The notes: a model not told the origin generated them from the sequence alone. 64,000 nucleotides of DNA from Bacteroidales bacterium (GCA_017473705.1 JAFUJQ010000037.1:1-64000); one strand, 5' to 3'. Positions 16,435-26,379 are shown, counted from the first letter of the stretch. Program-made: numbers and translations.

Positions 16435-17505
16435 ATGAAGAAAATTATCTCTACAGCCTTATATATCGTGGCCGCAGTACTTATTGCCGGCTGCGCCAAG
16501 ACAGTAATACCAGGTCCGAACGACGCCAACAAGCGCTATCTCGAGGCATGGATGCAGCTTAACCATCCGGGAATACAGCCTATGGGCCTCGGCATCTATG
16601 TGCTTGACGGCAGGGACGGAGACGGCGCCGAGGTTACCGACAACGGCTTTGTCCTTGTTGACTACAAGATTACAGACCTTGAAGGAAACATCTCTTCATA
16701 TACAGATGCCGAGACTGCAAAGCAGCTGGGAGACTACAGCGAGACAAATTATTATGGTCCGAAGTTCTGGACTACATACAAGACAACGATTCAGGCAGGA
16801 CTGGGAAATTCCCTTTACGGACTGAAGGCCGGTTCATACCGAAAGGTCCTTGTGCCGAGCTGGCTGATGACCGCCAAGGAATTCGACTCAGAGCAGGGTT
16901 ATCTCGACTATGAGGACGAGGAAAGCACAACGACCTATTCGAACACAATCTATGAGTTCACGGTCGTAGACTTCACTGAAGACATCCAGAAGTGGCAGAT
17001 CGACTCTATCGGCAGGTTTTTCTCAAATGAAAGCGTGAAGATCGACGGCAAGCCTGCAAAGGAGACGTTCGCAGGCATGACTGCAGCTGACTCTGTTTCG
17101 ACAGGCTTCTATTACAGGCAGCTCTCGGCTCCTGTGGATACTGCCGCATTCAAAAGCGACACCACAATATACATAAACTACACTGGAAAACTCCTGGACG
17201 GCCTGGTATTCGACACGACCATAGAGAGAGTAGCCAAGGACAACGGATTATATTCGTCCTCAAAGACTTATGCACCGGTGCAGATTAATTGGGGAGAGAA
17301 ATACTCTGAAATAACAATGGGCTCCGGAAAGAGTGAGATCATCGGCGGCTTCGCCCTCACACTCTGGCAGATGAGGGCCATGGAGAAGGGCGTAGGAGTA
17401 TTCTACTCAAACTACGGATACAATTATTCAGGTACAGGTTCAAGCATACCTGGATATGCTCCGCTCATCTTCGAGATTGAAATAGTAGCAAAGCCGGAGG
17501 AATAA
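16435..17505 (+). CDS. FKBP-type peptidyl-prolyl isomerase lipoprotein, second copy
   Basis: A 356-residue lipoprotein (IAGC, Cys20). The C-terminal FKBP-like domain (about 235-350) includes TIYINYTGKLLDGLVFDTT and IIGGFALTLWQMRAMEKG. The N-terminal half (about 30-190) resembles the same fold in outline, with VLVDYKITDLEGN and YGLKAGSYRKVLVPSWL. It therefore looks like two FKBP-like modules, the first degenerate. Probably envelope-located folding help. One base separates it from the MATE gene. Confidence 0.82.
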   Translation: MKKIISTALYIVAAVLIAGCAKTVIPGPNDANKRYLEAWMQLNHPGIQPMGLGIYVLDGRDGDGAEVTDNGFVLVDYKITDLEGNISSYTDAETAKQLGDYSETNYYGPKFWTTYKTTIQAGLGNSLYGLKAGSYRKVLVPSWLMTAKEFDSEQGYLDYEDEESTTTYSNTIYEFTVVDFTEDIQKWQIDSIGRFFSNESVKIDGKPAKETFAGMTAADSVSTGFYYRQLSAPVDTAAFKSDTTIYINYTGKLLDGLVFDTTIERVAKDNGLYSSSKTYAPVQINWGEKYSEITMGSGKSEIIGGFALTLWQMRAMEKGVGVFYSNYGYNYSGTGSSIPGYAPLIFEIEIVAKPEE

Positions 17506-17506
17506 G

Positions 17507-18898
17507 ATGTCTGAGAACAAAGCGTCAATCCCTTTAGAACTCGGAACTGAAAAGATAGGCAGACTGCTCAAGCAGTATGCCTTGCCTGCCATCATCGCAC
17601 AGACAGCGGCATCGCTGTATAACATGGTGGACAGCATCTTCATAGGCCAGGGCGTAGGCCCGCTGGCCATTTCCGGACTTGCGGTCACATTCCCCTTGAT
17701 GAACCTTTCAACCGCCTTCGGCACATTGGTGGGAGCAGGAGCGGCAACGATGTTGTCCGTCCTTCTGGGCCAGAAGAATTACAAGGCTGCCAACAAGGTT
17801 CTCGGCAACGTCGTCAGTCTGAACATCATCATCGGACTGATCTTCATGGCTGTCGCTCTTATCTTCATAGACCCGATCCTGTACTTTTTCGGCGCAAGCG
17901 AGAACACTCTCCCCTACGCCAAGGAATACATGCAGATCATCCTGATCGGCAATATCATCACACATCTGTATTTCGGCCTGAACGCGGCCATGCGGTCTTC
18001 GGGACACCCGAAGAAGGCAATGGCGCTCACCATATTCACCGTGCTCTTCAATGCAGTCCTTGACCCTATATTCATATTCGGACTTGACATGGGCATAGCC
18101 GGTGCGGCATGGGCGACTGTCCTCGCTCAGACTGTTGCCATGGTAGTGGTCATGAAGCATTTCAGCGACAGGACAAGAGCCTTCCACTTCGAGAAAGGCA
18201 TCGTGCGTCTGGATATGCGTGTAGCGAAGGATTCGCTCGCCATAGGCCTCGGTCCGTTCCTCATGAATTCAGCGGCATGTCTGGTAACGCTTTTCATAAA
18301 CCAGCAGCTGCGCGAATACAGCGGCGACCTGGGCATAGGAGCATACGGCATCTGCAACAGGTTCATATTCATGTTCATGATGATATGCATGGGTCTGAAC
18401 CAGGGCATGCAGCCTATCGCCGGATATAATTATGGCGCAAGGCAATATTCACGCGTGAAGGAAGTATTCTGGAAGACCGCCACGCTGGCGATGTGCATGA
18501 CAACTCTATGCTTCATCATGTGCATGTTCTTCCCAAGGATGGCAGCAGGCATCTTCACACATGATGAAGAGTTGCTGAATCTGTCGGTAGAGGGCATGAG
18601 GATCATGACCATAGTATTCCCTATCGTCGGTTTCCAGATGATTGCGACCAACTTTTTCCAGAGCCTCGGCATGGTGAAGAAGTCCGTGATCCTGTCACTT
18701 TCGCGCCAGATTCTCTTCCTTCTTCCTCTGCTCTATGCGCTTCCACAGTGGTTTGGCGCCAAGGGCGTGTGGATGAGTTTCCCGATTGCGGACTTCATCT
18801 CCACGATCATGACGGCATTCATGCTCGGAAGTCTTTTCAAGAAGTTCAACAAGCTCAACGACGGTGACGAACCGTCGATATTGGGCAGCCAGCTATAG
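17507..18898 (+). CDS. MATE family efflux transporter
   Basis: A 463-residue multidrug and toxin extrusion type transporter with about twelve membrane spans in the inner membrane. Family features are the N-terminal PAIIAQTAASLYNMVDSIFIGQGVGPLAISGLAV (in two spans) and the second-half equivalent MNQGMQPIAGYNYGA-like region (GLNQGMQPIAGYNYG). Members export cationic drugs, dyes or metabolites using Na+ or H+ gradients; this substrate is unknown. A good ribosome site (GGAGG) precedes it. Confidence 0.93.
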   Translation: MSENKASIPLELGTEKIGRLLKQYALPAIIAQTAASLYNMVDSIFIGQGVGPLAISGLAVTFPLMNLSTAFGTLVGAGAATMLSVLLGQKNYKAANKVLGNVVSLNIIIGLIFMAVALIFIDPILYFFGASENTLPYAKEYMQIILIGNIITHLYFGLNAAMRSSGHPKKAMALTIFTVLFNAVLDPIFIFGLDMGIAGAAWATVLAQTVAMVVVMKHFSDRTRAFHFEKGIVRLDMRVAKDSLAIGLGPFLMNSAACLVTLFINQQLREYSGDLGIGAYGICNRFIFMFMMICMGLNQGMQPIAGYNYGARQYSRVKEVFWKTATLAMCMTTLCFIMCMFFPRMAAGIFTHDEELLNLSVEGMRIMTIVFPIVGFQMIATNFFQSLGMVKKSVILSLSRQILFLLPLLYALPQWFGAKGVWMSFPIADFISTIMTAFMLGSLFKKFNKLNDGDEPSILGSQL

Positions 18899-18909
18899 GA
18901 GATTTTGTT

Positions 18910-19518
18910 ATGGACAAGAAGATCATCATCACCATCGGAAGACAGTTCGGAGCCGGAGGACTCGCAGTTGCAAAGGCGCTTGGCAAGAAGCTCGGTGTCC
19001 CGGTCTATGACAAGGAACTCCTGAAAAAGGCAGCTCAGAACAGCGGTTTCAGCGCGGAGTTCTTCGAAGAGAGCGACGAGAAGAAGAGGTTCTTCTCTCT
19101 GGCATCCATCTTCTCAAACGGATTCGGCGACACCGAGAACTATATGAGCGACAGAGGCATCTTCAAGATGCAGAGTCAGGCCATCAGGGAGATTGCGGAG
19201 CAGGGCTCAGCAATCATCGTAGGACGCTGCTCGGACTATATTCTGAGAGACATGGAGAATACTCTTGACATATTCCTGACCTCTCCTGCAGAAATACGCG
19301 CAGCACGAGTTGCGGAGCGCAGCGGAAAGACTCTGGAAGAATCGGCAAGAATGGTGGAGGAGATGGACAGGAAGAGAGCAGAATACTATAATTATTATAC
19401 ATTCGGAGACTGGGGCGTAGCAGGCACATACGACCTCTGCATAGACTCGTCTGTGCTCGACATAGAGGGCACTGCGGATTTCATCATCGATTTTGCCAGA
19501 AAGGCAGGTCTCATCTAA
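18910..19518 (+). CDS. Cytidylate kinase-like family protein
   Basis: A 202-residue P-loop protein of the cytidylate-kinase-like family (Cytidylate_kin2). The start ITIGRQFGAGG is the typical modified P-loop, followed by LGVPVYDKELL and IIVGRCSDYIL. It is distinct from the essential Cmk; the physiological substrate of these proteins is not established. Eleven bases separate it from the MATE gene and an AGGAG site precedes the ATG. Confidence 0.87.
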   Translation: MDKKIIITIGRQFGAGGLAVAKALGKKLGVPVYDKELLKKAAQNSGFSAEFFEESDEKKRFFSLASIFSNGFGDTENYMSDRGIFKMQSQAIREIAEQGSAIIVGRCSDYILRDMENTLDIFLTSPAEIRAARVAERSGKTLEESARMVEEMDRKRAEYYNYYTFGDWGVAGTYDLCIDSSVLDIEGTADFIIDFARKAGLI

Positions 19519-19527
19519 CAGTACACA

Positions 19528-20814
19528 ATGAAGAAAACACACCTGTTCATACTTATAGGAATCATCATAGCCGCCCTCGTGACGGCTTTTGCATTTATAC
19601 GTCCCGGTAACACGTCAGATGAAGCAGATGAATCGGCTGATGTGCTGCTTCATCTGAACGACACGCTGACAAACGGACTGTCGGACTATCCTGAGCTTGA
19701 GGGAATGGACAAGAAGATCAGAAGGTTCATGACCAGGTGGGATATCAGAGGGGCGTCGCTGGCAATCATGAGGAATGACTCACTGCTATATGTAAAAGGA
19801 TACGGATGGGCGGACAAGGAGAAAGAACGCGAGATGGAGCCGGGACACATACTGAGAATGGCCTCTGTCTCAAAGCTGCTGACTGCAACCGGCATCATGG
19901 TGCTTCAGGACAGGGACTCACTCAGCATAAAGGACACCGTCTTCGGCCCTGGTGGAATACTCGACGATCCGTTCTTCAACGAGCTTGTGGAATGCGACAA
20001 GAATTACAGAAAAATAACAGTGGAGCATCTTCTCAGGCATCAGGCCGGATTCAGGAGAGATCCTCTGTTCTCATCAGTGGATGTCAAGAACCAGCTCGGC
20101 CTGGACCACGCTCCTGAAAAGGAAGACCACTTCGGCCTGGTATTGAGCAGAAGGCTCAGATGGGTGCCGGGCGCAAGCCAGAAATACTCCAACTTCAGCT
20201 ATCTGCTTCTGTCCGAAATCATAGAGAGAGTGTCAGGAATGCCATATGAGGAATTCATGCAGCAAGAGGTCATGGCACCTGCCGGATGCTTTGACATGCA
20301 CATAGGAGGCACTTATTACGCCGACAGGAGGGAGAACGAAGTGAGATACTATACTCACGAAGGCGACGGCAAATACGTCGAGGAATACACCGGCAGCGGC
20401 CGCATGGTAGAACGCTGCTACGGCGGCACCAACCTGCCTCTCCTCTCAGGAGCCGGCGCATGGTGCGCCTCCCCTGCCGAGATAGCCCGCTTCGTAGCCA
20501 GCATCGACGGCAGACCTGAAGTCAAGGACATCATCTCGGAAGAAAGCTTCCGCCAGATGACAGAATACTTCGACGAGAACACATTCTCCCTCGGCTGGAA
20601 TGACACATCCCCTCTCACAGGTTGGAGCAGGACCGGCACGCTCGCCGGAACAAGCGCCCTGGTCAAATACTTCCCGGACGGAGAATGCTGGATCATGGTG
20701 ACCAACACCAGCACATACCGCGGTCCCCACTTCCCGAAATATACCGACGCCCTCTTCAAGGAATGCCGCTCACTCTACAGCGACAAACTCCCACAGCGCA
20801 ACCTCTTCGAATAA
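19528..20814 (+). CDS. Serine hydrolase of the class C beta-lactamase family
   Basis: A 428-residue protein with an N-terminal membrane anchor or signal (about 5-25) and a beta-lactamase/penicillin-binding-type domain. The nucleophile motif SxxK is S113-VS-K116 in MASVSKLL, and the YxN motif is YSNFSYLLLSE (about 217). Members act as DD-peptidases, esterases or D-amino-acid amidases; true antibiotic resistance is unusual without further evidence. It is the last gene of the run that starts with the DHH phosphoesterase, followed by a hairpin two bases after the stop. Confidence 0.88.
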   Translation: MKKTHLFILIGIIIAALVTAFAFIRPGNTSDEADESADVLLHLNDTLTNGLSDYPELEGMDKKIRRFMTRWDIRGASLAIMRNDSLLYVKGYGWADKEKEREMEPGHILRMASVSKLLTATGIMVLQDRDSLSIKDTVFGPGGILDDPFFNELVECDKNYRKITVEHLLRHQAGFRRDPLFSSVDVKNQLGLDHAPEKEDHFGLVLSRRLRWVPGASQKYSNFSYLLLSEIIERVSGMPYEEFMQQEVMAPAGCFDMHIGGTYYADRRENEVRYYTHEGDGKYVEEYTGSGRMVERCYGGTNLPLLSGAGAWCASPAEIARFVASIDGRPEVKDIISEESFRQMTEYFDENTFSLGWNDTSPLTGWSRTGTLAGTSALVKYFPDGECWIMVTNTSTYRGPHFPKYTDALFKECRSLYSDKLPQRNLFE

Positions 20815-20815
20815 C

Positions 20816-20834
20816 CGGCAGAATCCCTCTGCCG
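20816..20834 (+). terminator. Hairpin after the serine hydrolase gene
   Basis: CGGCAGA, loop ATCCC, TCTGCCG: a perfect 7-bp stem starting just after the stop codon. There is no T-run, so it may stabilise the mRNA end or terminate weakly. Confidence 0.4.
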
Positions 20835-21002
20835 ATCATACCAGAACAGACAGACTCAGACATCGGCCCCACATAGCGCTGGCGGCCAACACCCTGGCAC
20901 TCTGCAACTTACGCAAACCTCGTGCTCCCCTTTGGCGGCACGAGCTTTCGGGATGTGATTGATAATCAGCGGGTTAAGCGCCAGGCTGGGATGTAATAAA
21001 AT
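20835..21002. other. Intergenic stretch of unknown content with a 7-bp stem
   Basis: About 170 bp between convergent genes with no supported ORF. It contains an inverted repeat, CTCGTGC (20919-20925) and GCACGAG (20938-20944). The sequence after it (GTGATTGATAATCAGCGGG) is unlike the local coding DNA. No tRNA or insertion element was recognised; it may be a remnant or a repeat that occurs elsewhere. Confidence 0.35.
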
Positions 21003-21032
21003 CGGGGTGGCTGTCTTGAGACAGTCACCCCG
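21003..21032 (-). terminator. Terminator of the pectin locus
   Basis: Arms CGGGGTGGCTGTCT and AGACAGTCACCCCG with a two-base centre and one mismatched pair. On the minus strand it is followed by ATTTTATT, so it fits termination after the last gene of the 21-41 kb locus. Confidence 0.75.
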
Positions 21033-21074
21033 AAACGTGATATTTAATTGGTTATGGTTTTAAAACCGGGTCCA

Positions 21075-24000
21075 CTAGAGTGAGTGGAACTCGATCTTGT
21101 AGAATCTCAAGCCGTTACCTGTAGGGTATATCTTAACTGTACCTGCTGTGATGTCAAAGTCCACTGCATGGCCTAAATCCGAGCTTGAGTAACCTCCTGG
21201 GAGGGATTCTGGCTCGGCATCGCCTACCTGTACTGTCACCATGCGGGTAAGATCCTCTGAGCTGCCGGTGTTTGAAGCATATACTGTGAGCTTTCCAGCT
21301 ACATCTGTAGTGAACTCGAAGTAACGTGTTGTTCCGTCGCTCTTGCCGCCTGGCTGCCAGTAGTAAGTCGTCTCGCCTGCGACGTTCCACTTGATAGAAC
21401 CGCCACCTGATACGACCTTGAGACCATCCACTTCGAGGTTCCAGTTGCTGTCATTAGTGTTTGCTGCAATTCCGCTGCCGGTCATCGCATCAACCCACTC
21501 AGTTGCAGAGAAGTCCCATACCTTGTCAACCTTTGCAGGTGCTGCAGGTACTGGGTCGTATCCTACTGCATAGATATTACAATTCTTGATAGTATAGATA
21601 TAAACCACAGCAGCTTCAGTGATGCCTGCAAGCATGTCAGCAGTAACTTCTGTAGTCTTGACACCACCGCTTTGATCAACAGGAGCACATTCTCTAAGAA
21701 GTTCTCTTACAGTTATGTTGCCACCTACGTTAGTAACAAGCGCCACGACATATTCGCGTGTTGCATCGGATCCACTTCCTGATATTACCTGATGTGATAT
21801 AGTTCCTGCGCGAGTAATCTTGAATGAGACGAATCTATTAGTTGGGATACCATCCTCACCTAAAGCAGATCCACCGCCAAACTTATAGCGATTTCCATCG
21901 AGTTGAGCCCTATCACCGAATGTAATCTTGTCGATTGTCACAGAACCACTACCCTCAGCAAACTCCTGAGCTGCAAATCCGCCTGCCTCATTGAGCTCAG
22001 TGAAGTAAGTCTCAGTGATAGCTGAAGGGTCAACGATCTCACCTGTGTCAACGATCGGAACATCGTTTACATGGAATGAAAGCTCTGCCGGTGCCGACTC
22101 CTCGCGAGTGTAGTCGTCGTCTGCAGGAACTGCAGTCACCTGGATTGCGAAGTCACCACCCTCTTCCTCAACAGCAAATGTTGCGGTAGCAAATGAGTAT
22201 GTAGTCTCAGTGATGTTCTTCTTCTTGCCATCAACGGTCACATTGTATGAAGCAGCATAATCAACCGGCTCCCAAGTAAGGGTGATCTCACCTTCTGCAC
22301 GCTCGTCAACGACTGTCTTGTCGATAGATACTACAGGAGTTGCGAGAACCTTGTCAAGAACCTGAATGTCTGAAGTCCACTGAAGGAATGTCATTGTTGC
22401 AGGGTGACATCCATAGATGTATACCATCTGCTCGCCTGATACATTCGCAAATGTAACCTTCTGATATTCTGCGCCTGCAGGAACTGAAGCCGAAACCTTT
22501 CCGTCAAGGCTTACAGTGAGGTTTGAATGGCCTGTTGCAGCAGCAACTGAGATGATCATAGAACCTGGCTCGTTTACCTTGATTCCGATCGCGCCGTCAG
22601 TAGGGATGCCGTCAGCTCCTACTGCAGCCTCGCCTGAGAACTCGAATCCTTCCTTTGTGAAGTTGATAGGAGTGTTCTTCACGAAGAAACGGATGCCGTC
22701 GCGAACCATGTCCTTGTCAGCCATCTTCTTGAATGTCTGGCCGTCAGTAAGATCCCAGATCTTGCCTGTTGCTGTCACCTCCTGAGTAAGGTCCTCAGGA
22801 ATCTCCACATATGCTGCATACCATCTTGGGTCACCGGCATTAGCCTCGATGACTTCCTTGCTGGTCACATTGTACTTGTCACGCGCGCTGTCAACGCAAG
22901 GGTCAGCATCAAGCTCGACACTGCCGTTAACGAGGATGCGTGCACGTCCTTCATCTGCAGCAGCCTTGAGGTCGTCACCAGAGAGTGATGAACCGTCCTT
23001 CTGAGCAACGAAGAATCTGTCGTAGCAGTTATAGAAGTAGTTGTTTGAAATCTCTGTAGGGAATGCTGAAGTAGAGTTCTTCGCAATGAGACAGCATCTC
23101 TTGTTTTCGTCGTTCATGTTGAGGAACACATTGTGTGTCAGCACGAATGTCGGAGCTGCACCAGCTGCGTTGACTGCACGGATATTGAAGATACCGTTAT
23201 TGTTGCCGTTGTTTGCGAAGCAGAGGTTGTTGAATGTACAATGAGTAAGCTTGATTGACTCAAGAACAGCCTTGGCATCGATACGGAACCATGTACGGGC
23301 ACCTGTATTGAGAGTCGAGTTGATGAACTCGATGCTGCCCACTGTAGCTTCACCACGGAAGTCGAAGCAGTCACCGCCGTCTCCGCCAACATTGTTGACC
23401 TCAACACCGTCATACTTGATTGCGCCTACCTGAGGACCCTTTGAGTTCTCATAGAGGACACCGCGGAGGTAGTTGTTGAGCTTACAGTTTACGACTGTAA
23501 TGCTCTCTACTGCTGCTGCAGCGTCGAAAGTAAGATTATGAGGAGTATCAGCCGAGCCGAGTCCATCGAATGTGAGAGCCTCGAGATGGATGCTTGTAAC
23601 GTCTGCACCGATCTTGAGAGCGCCCTGGATCGTAGGCTGAACACCAGCAGCTGTAGCGTCACCATAGATTGCAACAGGAGCACCGAGAACTACGTTTCCT
23701 ATTACATATGGAGCCTCAGCATAAGCCACCTTGATAACAGCTGCCTTGTCTGTAAGCGCCTGAATAAGAGCCTCTGAAGTTGCGACTTCAGTTGCGCCGT
23801 CAATTGAAGGACGGGTCCATGCTGACACAGTACCGCGCTGTGCACTCTTGAAGTGTACGGCGAGAGTATAGTTCACTGATGGATTAAGACCTGTAACCTC
23901 AACCTGTGCAGCCTCTACAGCAGCAGCGTCTACATCAAAGCGTGTATACTCTTCCTCAGCGTTGAGGGCAGGAGTGATGCGGACATGGTCAACTTCAGGA

Positions 24001-24473
24001 TCCTTCGCCCACTTGATGGTGATTGAAGACTCTGACCTGTCAACGAGCTCAGGATTGAGTGAAGACTTGATTGCATATGTCTGGAGAGCGCGGTCGAAGA
24101 CTGCCCAGTGCGAATCAGCAATGGCACCGTCACCGTTAACTCCCTTGACACGTGCATAATAAGTCATATCTGCCTCAAGGTCTGCAGTATATGGAAGTTC
24201 CGCCGCAGGGATGACGATGGTCTGAAGAAGATCTGTCATCTGCTCGTCAGAGTAAAGTTCGAGAACGAACTCGGTAGCACCCTTGGACTTGGTCCAAGAA
24301 AATTCAATGAACTCGCCGTTGATCACCTTGGCTGAGAGTTCAGTAGGAGTAAGGCATCTGCCGAGGGCAACCTCGTCGTTGATGTCCACCATCTCCTCGG
24401 CGCAGCCTGAAAGGGCTGCTCCGAAGGCGATGAGTGATACTCCCAGTATGATTGCTGAAAATATTCTTTTCAT
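21075..24473 (-). CDS. Large surface lipoprotein with FN3 and DUF4957/DUF5123-like beta-helix regions
   Basis: A 1132-residue lipoprotein (SGC, Cys24) with AEEMVD after the cysteine, an acidic pattern typical of surface-exposed Bacteroidota lipoproteins. Two FN3-like domains (about 45-125 and 140-225) are followed by a predicted parallel beta-helix (about 240-540, DUF4957 then DUF5123-like: repeated SIxLxxxxFxN units such as LTHCTFNNLCF and SNNYFYNCYDRF). Another FN3-like domain lies near 705-800 and two beta-sandwich modules near the end. Proteins of this kind follow susCD in pectin loci and probably bind polysaccharide at the surface; some could be lyases, but no catalytic residues were identified. 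The start ATG at 24473 was chosen over longer ones because the signal peptide begins there. Confidence 0.8.
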   Translation of the reverse strand: MKRIFSAIILGVSLIAFGAALSGCAEEMVDINDEVALGRCLTPTELSAKVINGEFIEFSWTKSKGATEFVLELYSDEQMTDLLQTIVIPAAELPYTADLEADMTYYARVKGVNGDGAIADSHWAVFDRALQTYAIKSSLNPELVDRSESSITIKWAKDPEVDHVRITPALNAEEEYTRFDVDAAAVEAAQVEVTGLNPSVNYTLAVHFKSAQRGTVSAWTRPSIDGATEVATSEALIQALTDKAAVIKVAYAEAPYVIGNVVLGAPVAIYGDATAAGVQPTIQGALKIGADVTSIHLEALTFDGLGSADTPHNLTFDAAAAVESITVVNCKLNNYLRGVLYENSKGPQVGAIKYDGVEVNNVGGDGGDCFDFRGEATVGSIEFINSTLNTGARTWFRIDAKAVLESIKLTHCTFNNLCFANNGNNNGIFNIRAVNAAGAAPTFVLTHNVFLNMNDENKRCCLIAKNSTSAFPTEISNNYFYNCYDRFFVAQKDGSSLSGDDLKAAADEGRARILVNGSVELDADPCVDSARDKYNVTSKEVIEANAGDPRWYAAYVEIPEDLTQEVTATGKIWDLTDGQTFKKMADKDMVRDGIRFFVKNTPINFTKEGFEFSGEAAVGADGIPTDGAIGIKVNEPGSMIISVAAATGHSNLTVSLDGKVSASVPAGAEYQKVTFANVSGEQMVYIYGCHPATMTFLQWTSDIQVLDKVLATPVVSIDKTVVDERAEGEITLTWEPVDYAASYNVTVDGKKKNITETTYSFATATFAVEEEGGDFAIQVTAVPADDDYTREESAPAELSFHVNDVPIVDTGEIVDPSAITETYFTELNEAGGFAAQEFAEGSGSVTIDKITFGDRAQLDGNRYKFGGGSALGEDGIPTNRFVSFKITRAGTISHQVISGSGSDATREYVVALVTNVGGNITVRELLRECAPVDQSGGVKTTEVTADMLAGITEAAVVYIYTIKNCNIYAVGYDPVPAAPAKVDKVWDFSATEWVDAMTGSGIAANTNDSNWNLEVDGLKVVSGGGSIKWNVAGETTYYWQPGGKSDGTTRYFEFTTDVAGKLTVYASNTGSSEDLTRMVTVQVGDAEPESLPGGYSSSDLGHAVDFDITAGTVKIYPTGNGLRFYKIEFHSL

Positions 24474-24486
24474 AATTGTCATCGAT

Positions 24487-26364
24487 TTAGAAACCATAGT
24501 CATTGAAGAGTGTTCCCTGGCTGTTCACGAGAGTTGCCTCAGGGATAGGCCACCACTGTCTTGTGTCAGGGTCGTTGTCATAGTATGAATCAAGCTTCTT
24601 CTGAGCCGAATCACTGTATGTACCGGTTTCCTCTGACATGAACTTGAAGTATGTAGAAACCTCACCCTTCGAGTTGGTATAGCACTCCCAGCCGTCTCCT
24701 GCAGGAGCAGCATCTGTAGTTGCAGGCTCATTGTAACCGTAAGTCTCGATAGAACCGTCAGCTGCATATCTGAACCATACTGCAGGGCCGAACTGTGTAC
24801 CCGCATTGTCCATCCATGCCTTAAGCTCTTCCTTAGACTCGTCCATCTTGGTCTTGAGGAGGTTCCAGCGGATGAGGTCCTGCTTGCGGAGCATCTCACC
24901 TACGAACTCGAGAGCACGCTCATCAACGATAGCGTTGAAGATGGCGTCCTGTCCGCTGAGGCTGTTCACATAAGCAGTTGCAAGACCCTCGTTGCCCTTG
25001 TATGCTCTCTGACGAACCTGGAGGAGGCACTCCTTTGCGAAGTTCTCGTCGCGGTTTCCGCATGCTGGGTCGTTTGCGATTTCCGCTGCCATGAGAAGGA
25101 TGTCTGCATATCTCATGTAAACAGGCTTGATACCGTCATCGTTTCCTCCGTTGTATGGAGACTTGATCTGCCATTCAAGACGGAACTTTCCGAAATACCA
25201 GTCATTAGGACCTGCAAGAACAGGAATGTTCTTTCCGTCAGGACCGAGGACCCATTTCCAGTTCACGCAGCTCATGTCACGGCGTACATCCTCCTTGTCA
25301 TACTTCCAATAGAGGGTAGGAGCAGGACCGGCTGTACCGCCACGGCTTGATGTAGGACCCTGGCTCCAGTCAGGATTACCTTCTGTCCTGATACCGAATG
25401 TATAGTTCCAGCGGCCACGTGTGTCTGATGAAGGGATCACATAGATGACTTCCTTGCCTGCAGTGATGTCCATGTTGTTGAACTCTCTCCAGAGCTGCTC
25501 AAAGTCCATGAGTGAGAGACCTGCGTTGGCTATCACATCCTTAAGAGCTGCAAGAGCCTTCGGATAGAGGACGTCCTTCTGGAGGTCAGGATCATTGGAA
25601 AGTCTTACCGAACCAGGGTTGCCGGTTCCCACCTGTCCTTCGTCTGGACGGAGAGAGTAGCCGGAAGCCATGAGGCAGAGGCGTGCGTAGAGACCCTTTG
25701 CAAATGCAAGGCTAGGACGGTCAGTTGTAGCAGTCACAGTGCTCTTGCCAGGCCAGTTCATATATGTGAAGGCCTCTTCAAGGTCAGAGAGGAGCTGCTT
25801 GTAGATGACGTCCTTCTCAGTCTTGTTGAGATAGATAGTATTCGCATCGATAGGAGCGAAACGTGCAGGAACCTCACCGTAAGCCTTGAGGAGTTCGGTA
25901 TAAAGGAGCGCGCGTGCTGTAAGAGCCTCACCGAGAAGCTCGGCCATCTGCGCATTGCCTTCAGGGTTGCCATACTGGCGGATGCCTCTGATTGCAAGGT
26001 TTGCTCTCTCGATACCGCCCATGAGCTCATTGTACGGACCGTTTGCAAGGTTGAGCTGACCGTTGGTAGGAGTCATCGAGTATCTTGCGATGCTTGACTT
26101 CTCGTCAGCAGTAGTATTGAGGTAGAGCTCGATATCATTATTGAAGCCATACCAAGGAAGGTAGCGTCCACGATGGCAGTTCGTGTGGCCGAACACCTCG
26201 TAGATTCCGAATACGTTGTATTCTGCAAGGGTGTAGTTCGAATATACCACAGACTCGTCGAATGATGACTGGGTCGGTGTCTTGAGGCCGTCCTCTGAGC
26301 ATGAAGTCAGGGCTGCTGCAGCAAGCATTCCTACACCAATGAATATTTTATTCAATAATTTCAT
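24487..26364 (-). CDS. susD: SusD/RagB family glycan-binding lipoprotein
   Basis: The outer-membrane lipoprotein that caps the SusC channel and captures oligosaccharides (625 residues). The lipobox is ALTSC (Cys22) followed by SEDG, an acidic surface-export pattern. The SusD fold is supported by RANLAIRGIRQYGNPEGNAQ, the typical LLGEALTARALLYTELLKAYG helix (TPR-like), and the C-terminal RDENFAKECLLQVRQRAY and RKQDLIRWNLLKTKM segments. Its ligand is expected to be a pectic oligosaccharide given the neighbours. It follows susC by 51 bp, in which a dispersed repeat sits. Confidence 0.95.
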   Translation of the reverse strand: MKLLNKIFIGVGMLAAAALTSCSEDGLKTPTQSSFDESVVYSNYTLAEYNVFGIYEVFGHTNCHRGRYLPWYGFNNDIELYLNTTADEKSSIARYSMTPTNGQLNLANGPYNELMGGIERANLAIRGIRQYGNPEGNAQMAELLGEALTARALLYTELLKAYGEVPARFAPIDANTIYLNKTEKDVIYKQLLSDLEEAFTYMNWPGKSTVTATTDRPSLAFAKGLYARLCLMASGYSLRPDEGQVGTGNPGSVRLSNDPDLQKDVLYPKALAALKDVIANAGLSLMDFEQLWREFNNMDITAGKEVIYVIPSSDTRGRWNYTFGIRTEGNPDWSQGPTSSRGGTAGPAPTLYWKYDKEDVRRDMSCVNWKWVLGPDGKNIPVLAGPNDWYFGKFRLEWQIKSPYNGGNDDGIKPVYMRYADILLMAAEIANDPACGNRDENFAKECLLQVRQRAYKGNEGLATAYVNSLSGQDAIFNAIVDERALEFVGEMLRKQDLIRWNLLKTKMDESKEELKAWMDNAGTQFGPAVWFRYAADGSIETYGYNEPATTDAAPAGDGWECYTNSKGEVSTYFKFMSEETGTYSDSAQKKLDSYYDNDPDTRQWWPIPEATLVNSQGTLFNDYGF

Positions 26365-26379
26365 AAATTTCTGATTTTT

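Noticed and set aside
19528-20814. Antibiotic-resistance beta-lactamase
   Set aside because: SxxK and YxN are shared by many esterases and DD-peptidases; nothing in the sequence or context shows beta-lactam hydrolysis.
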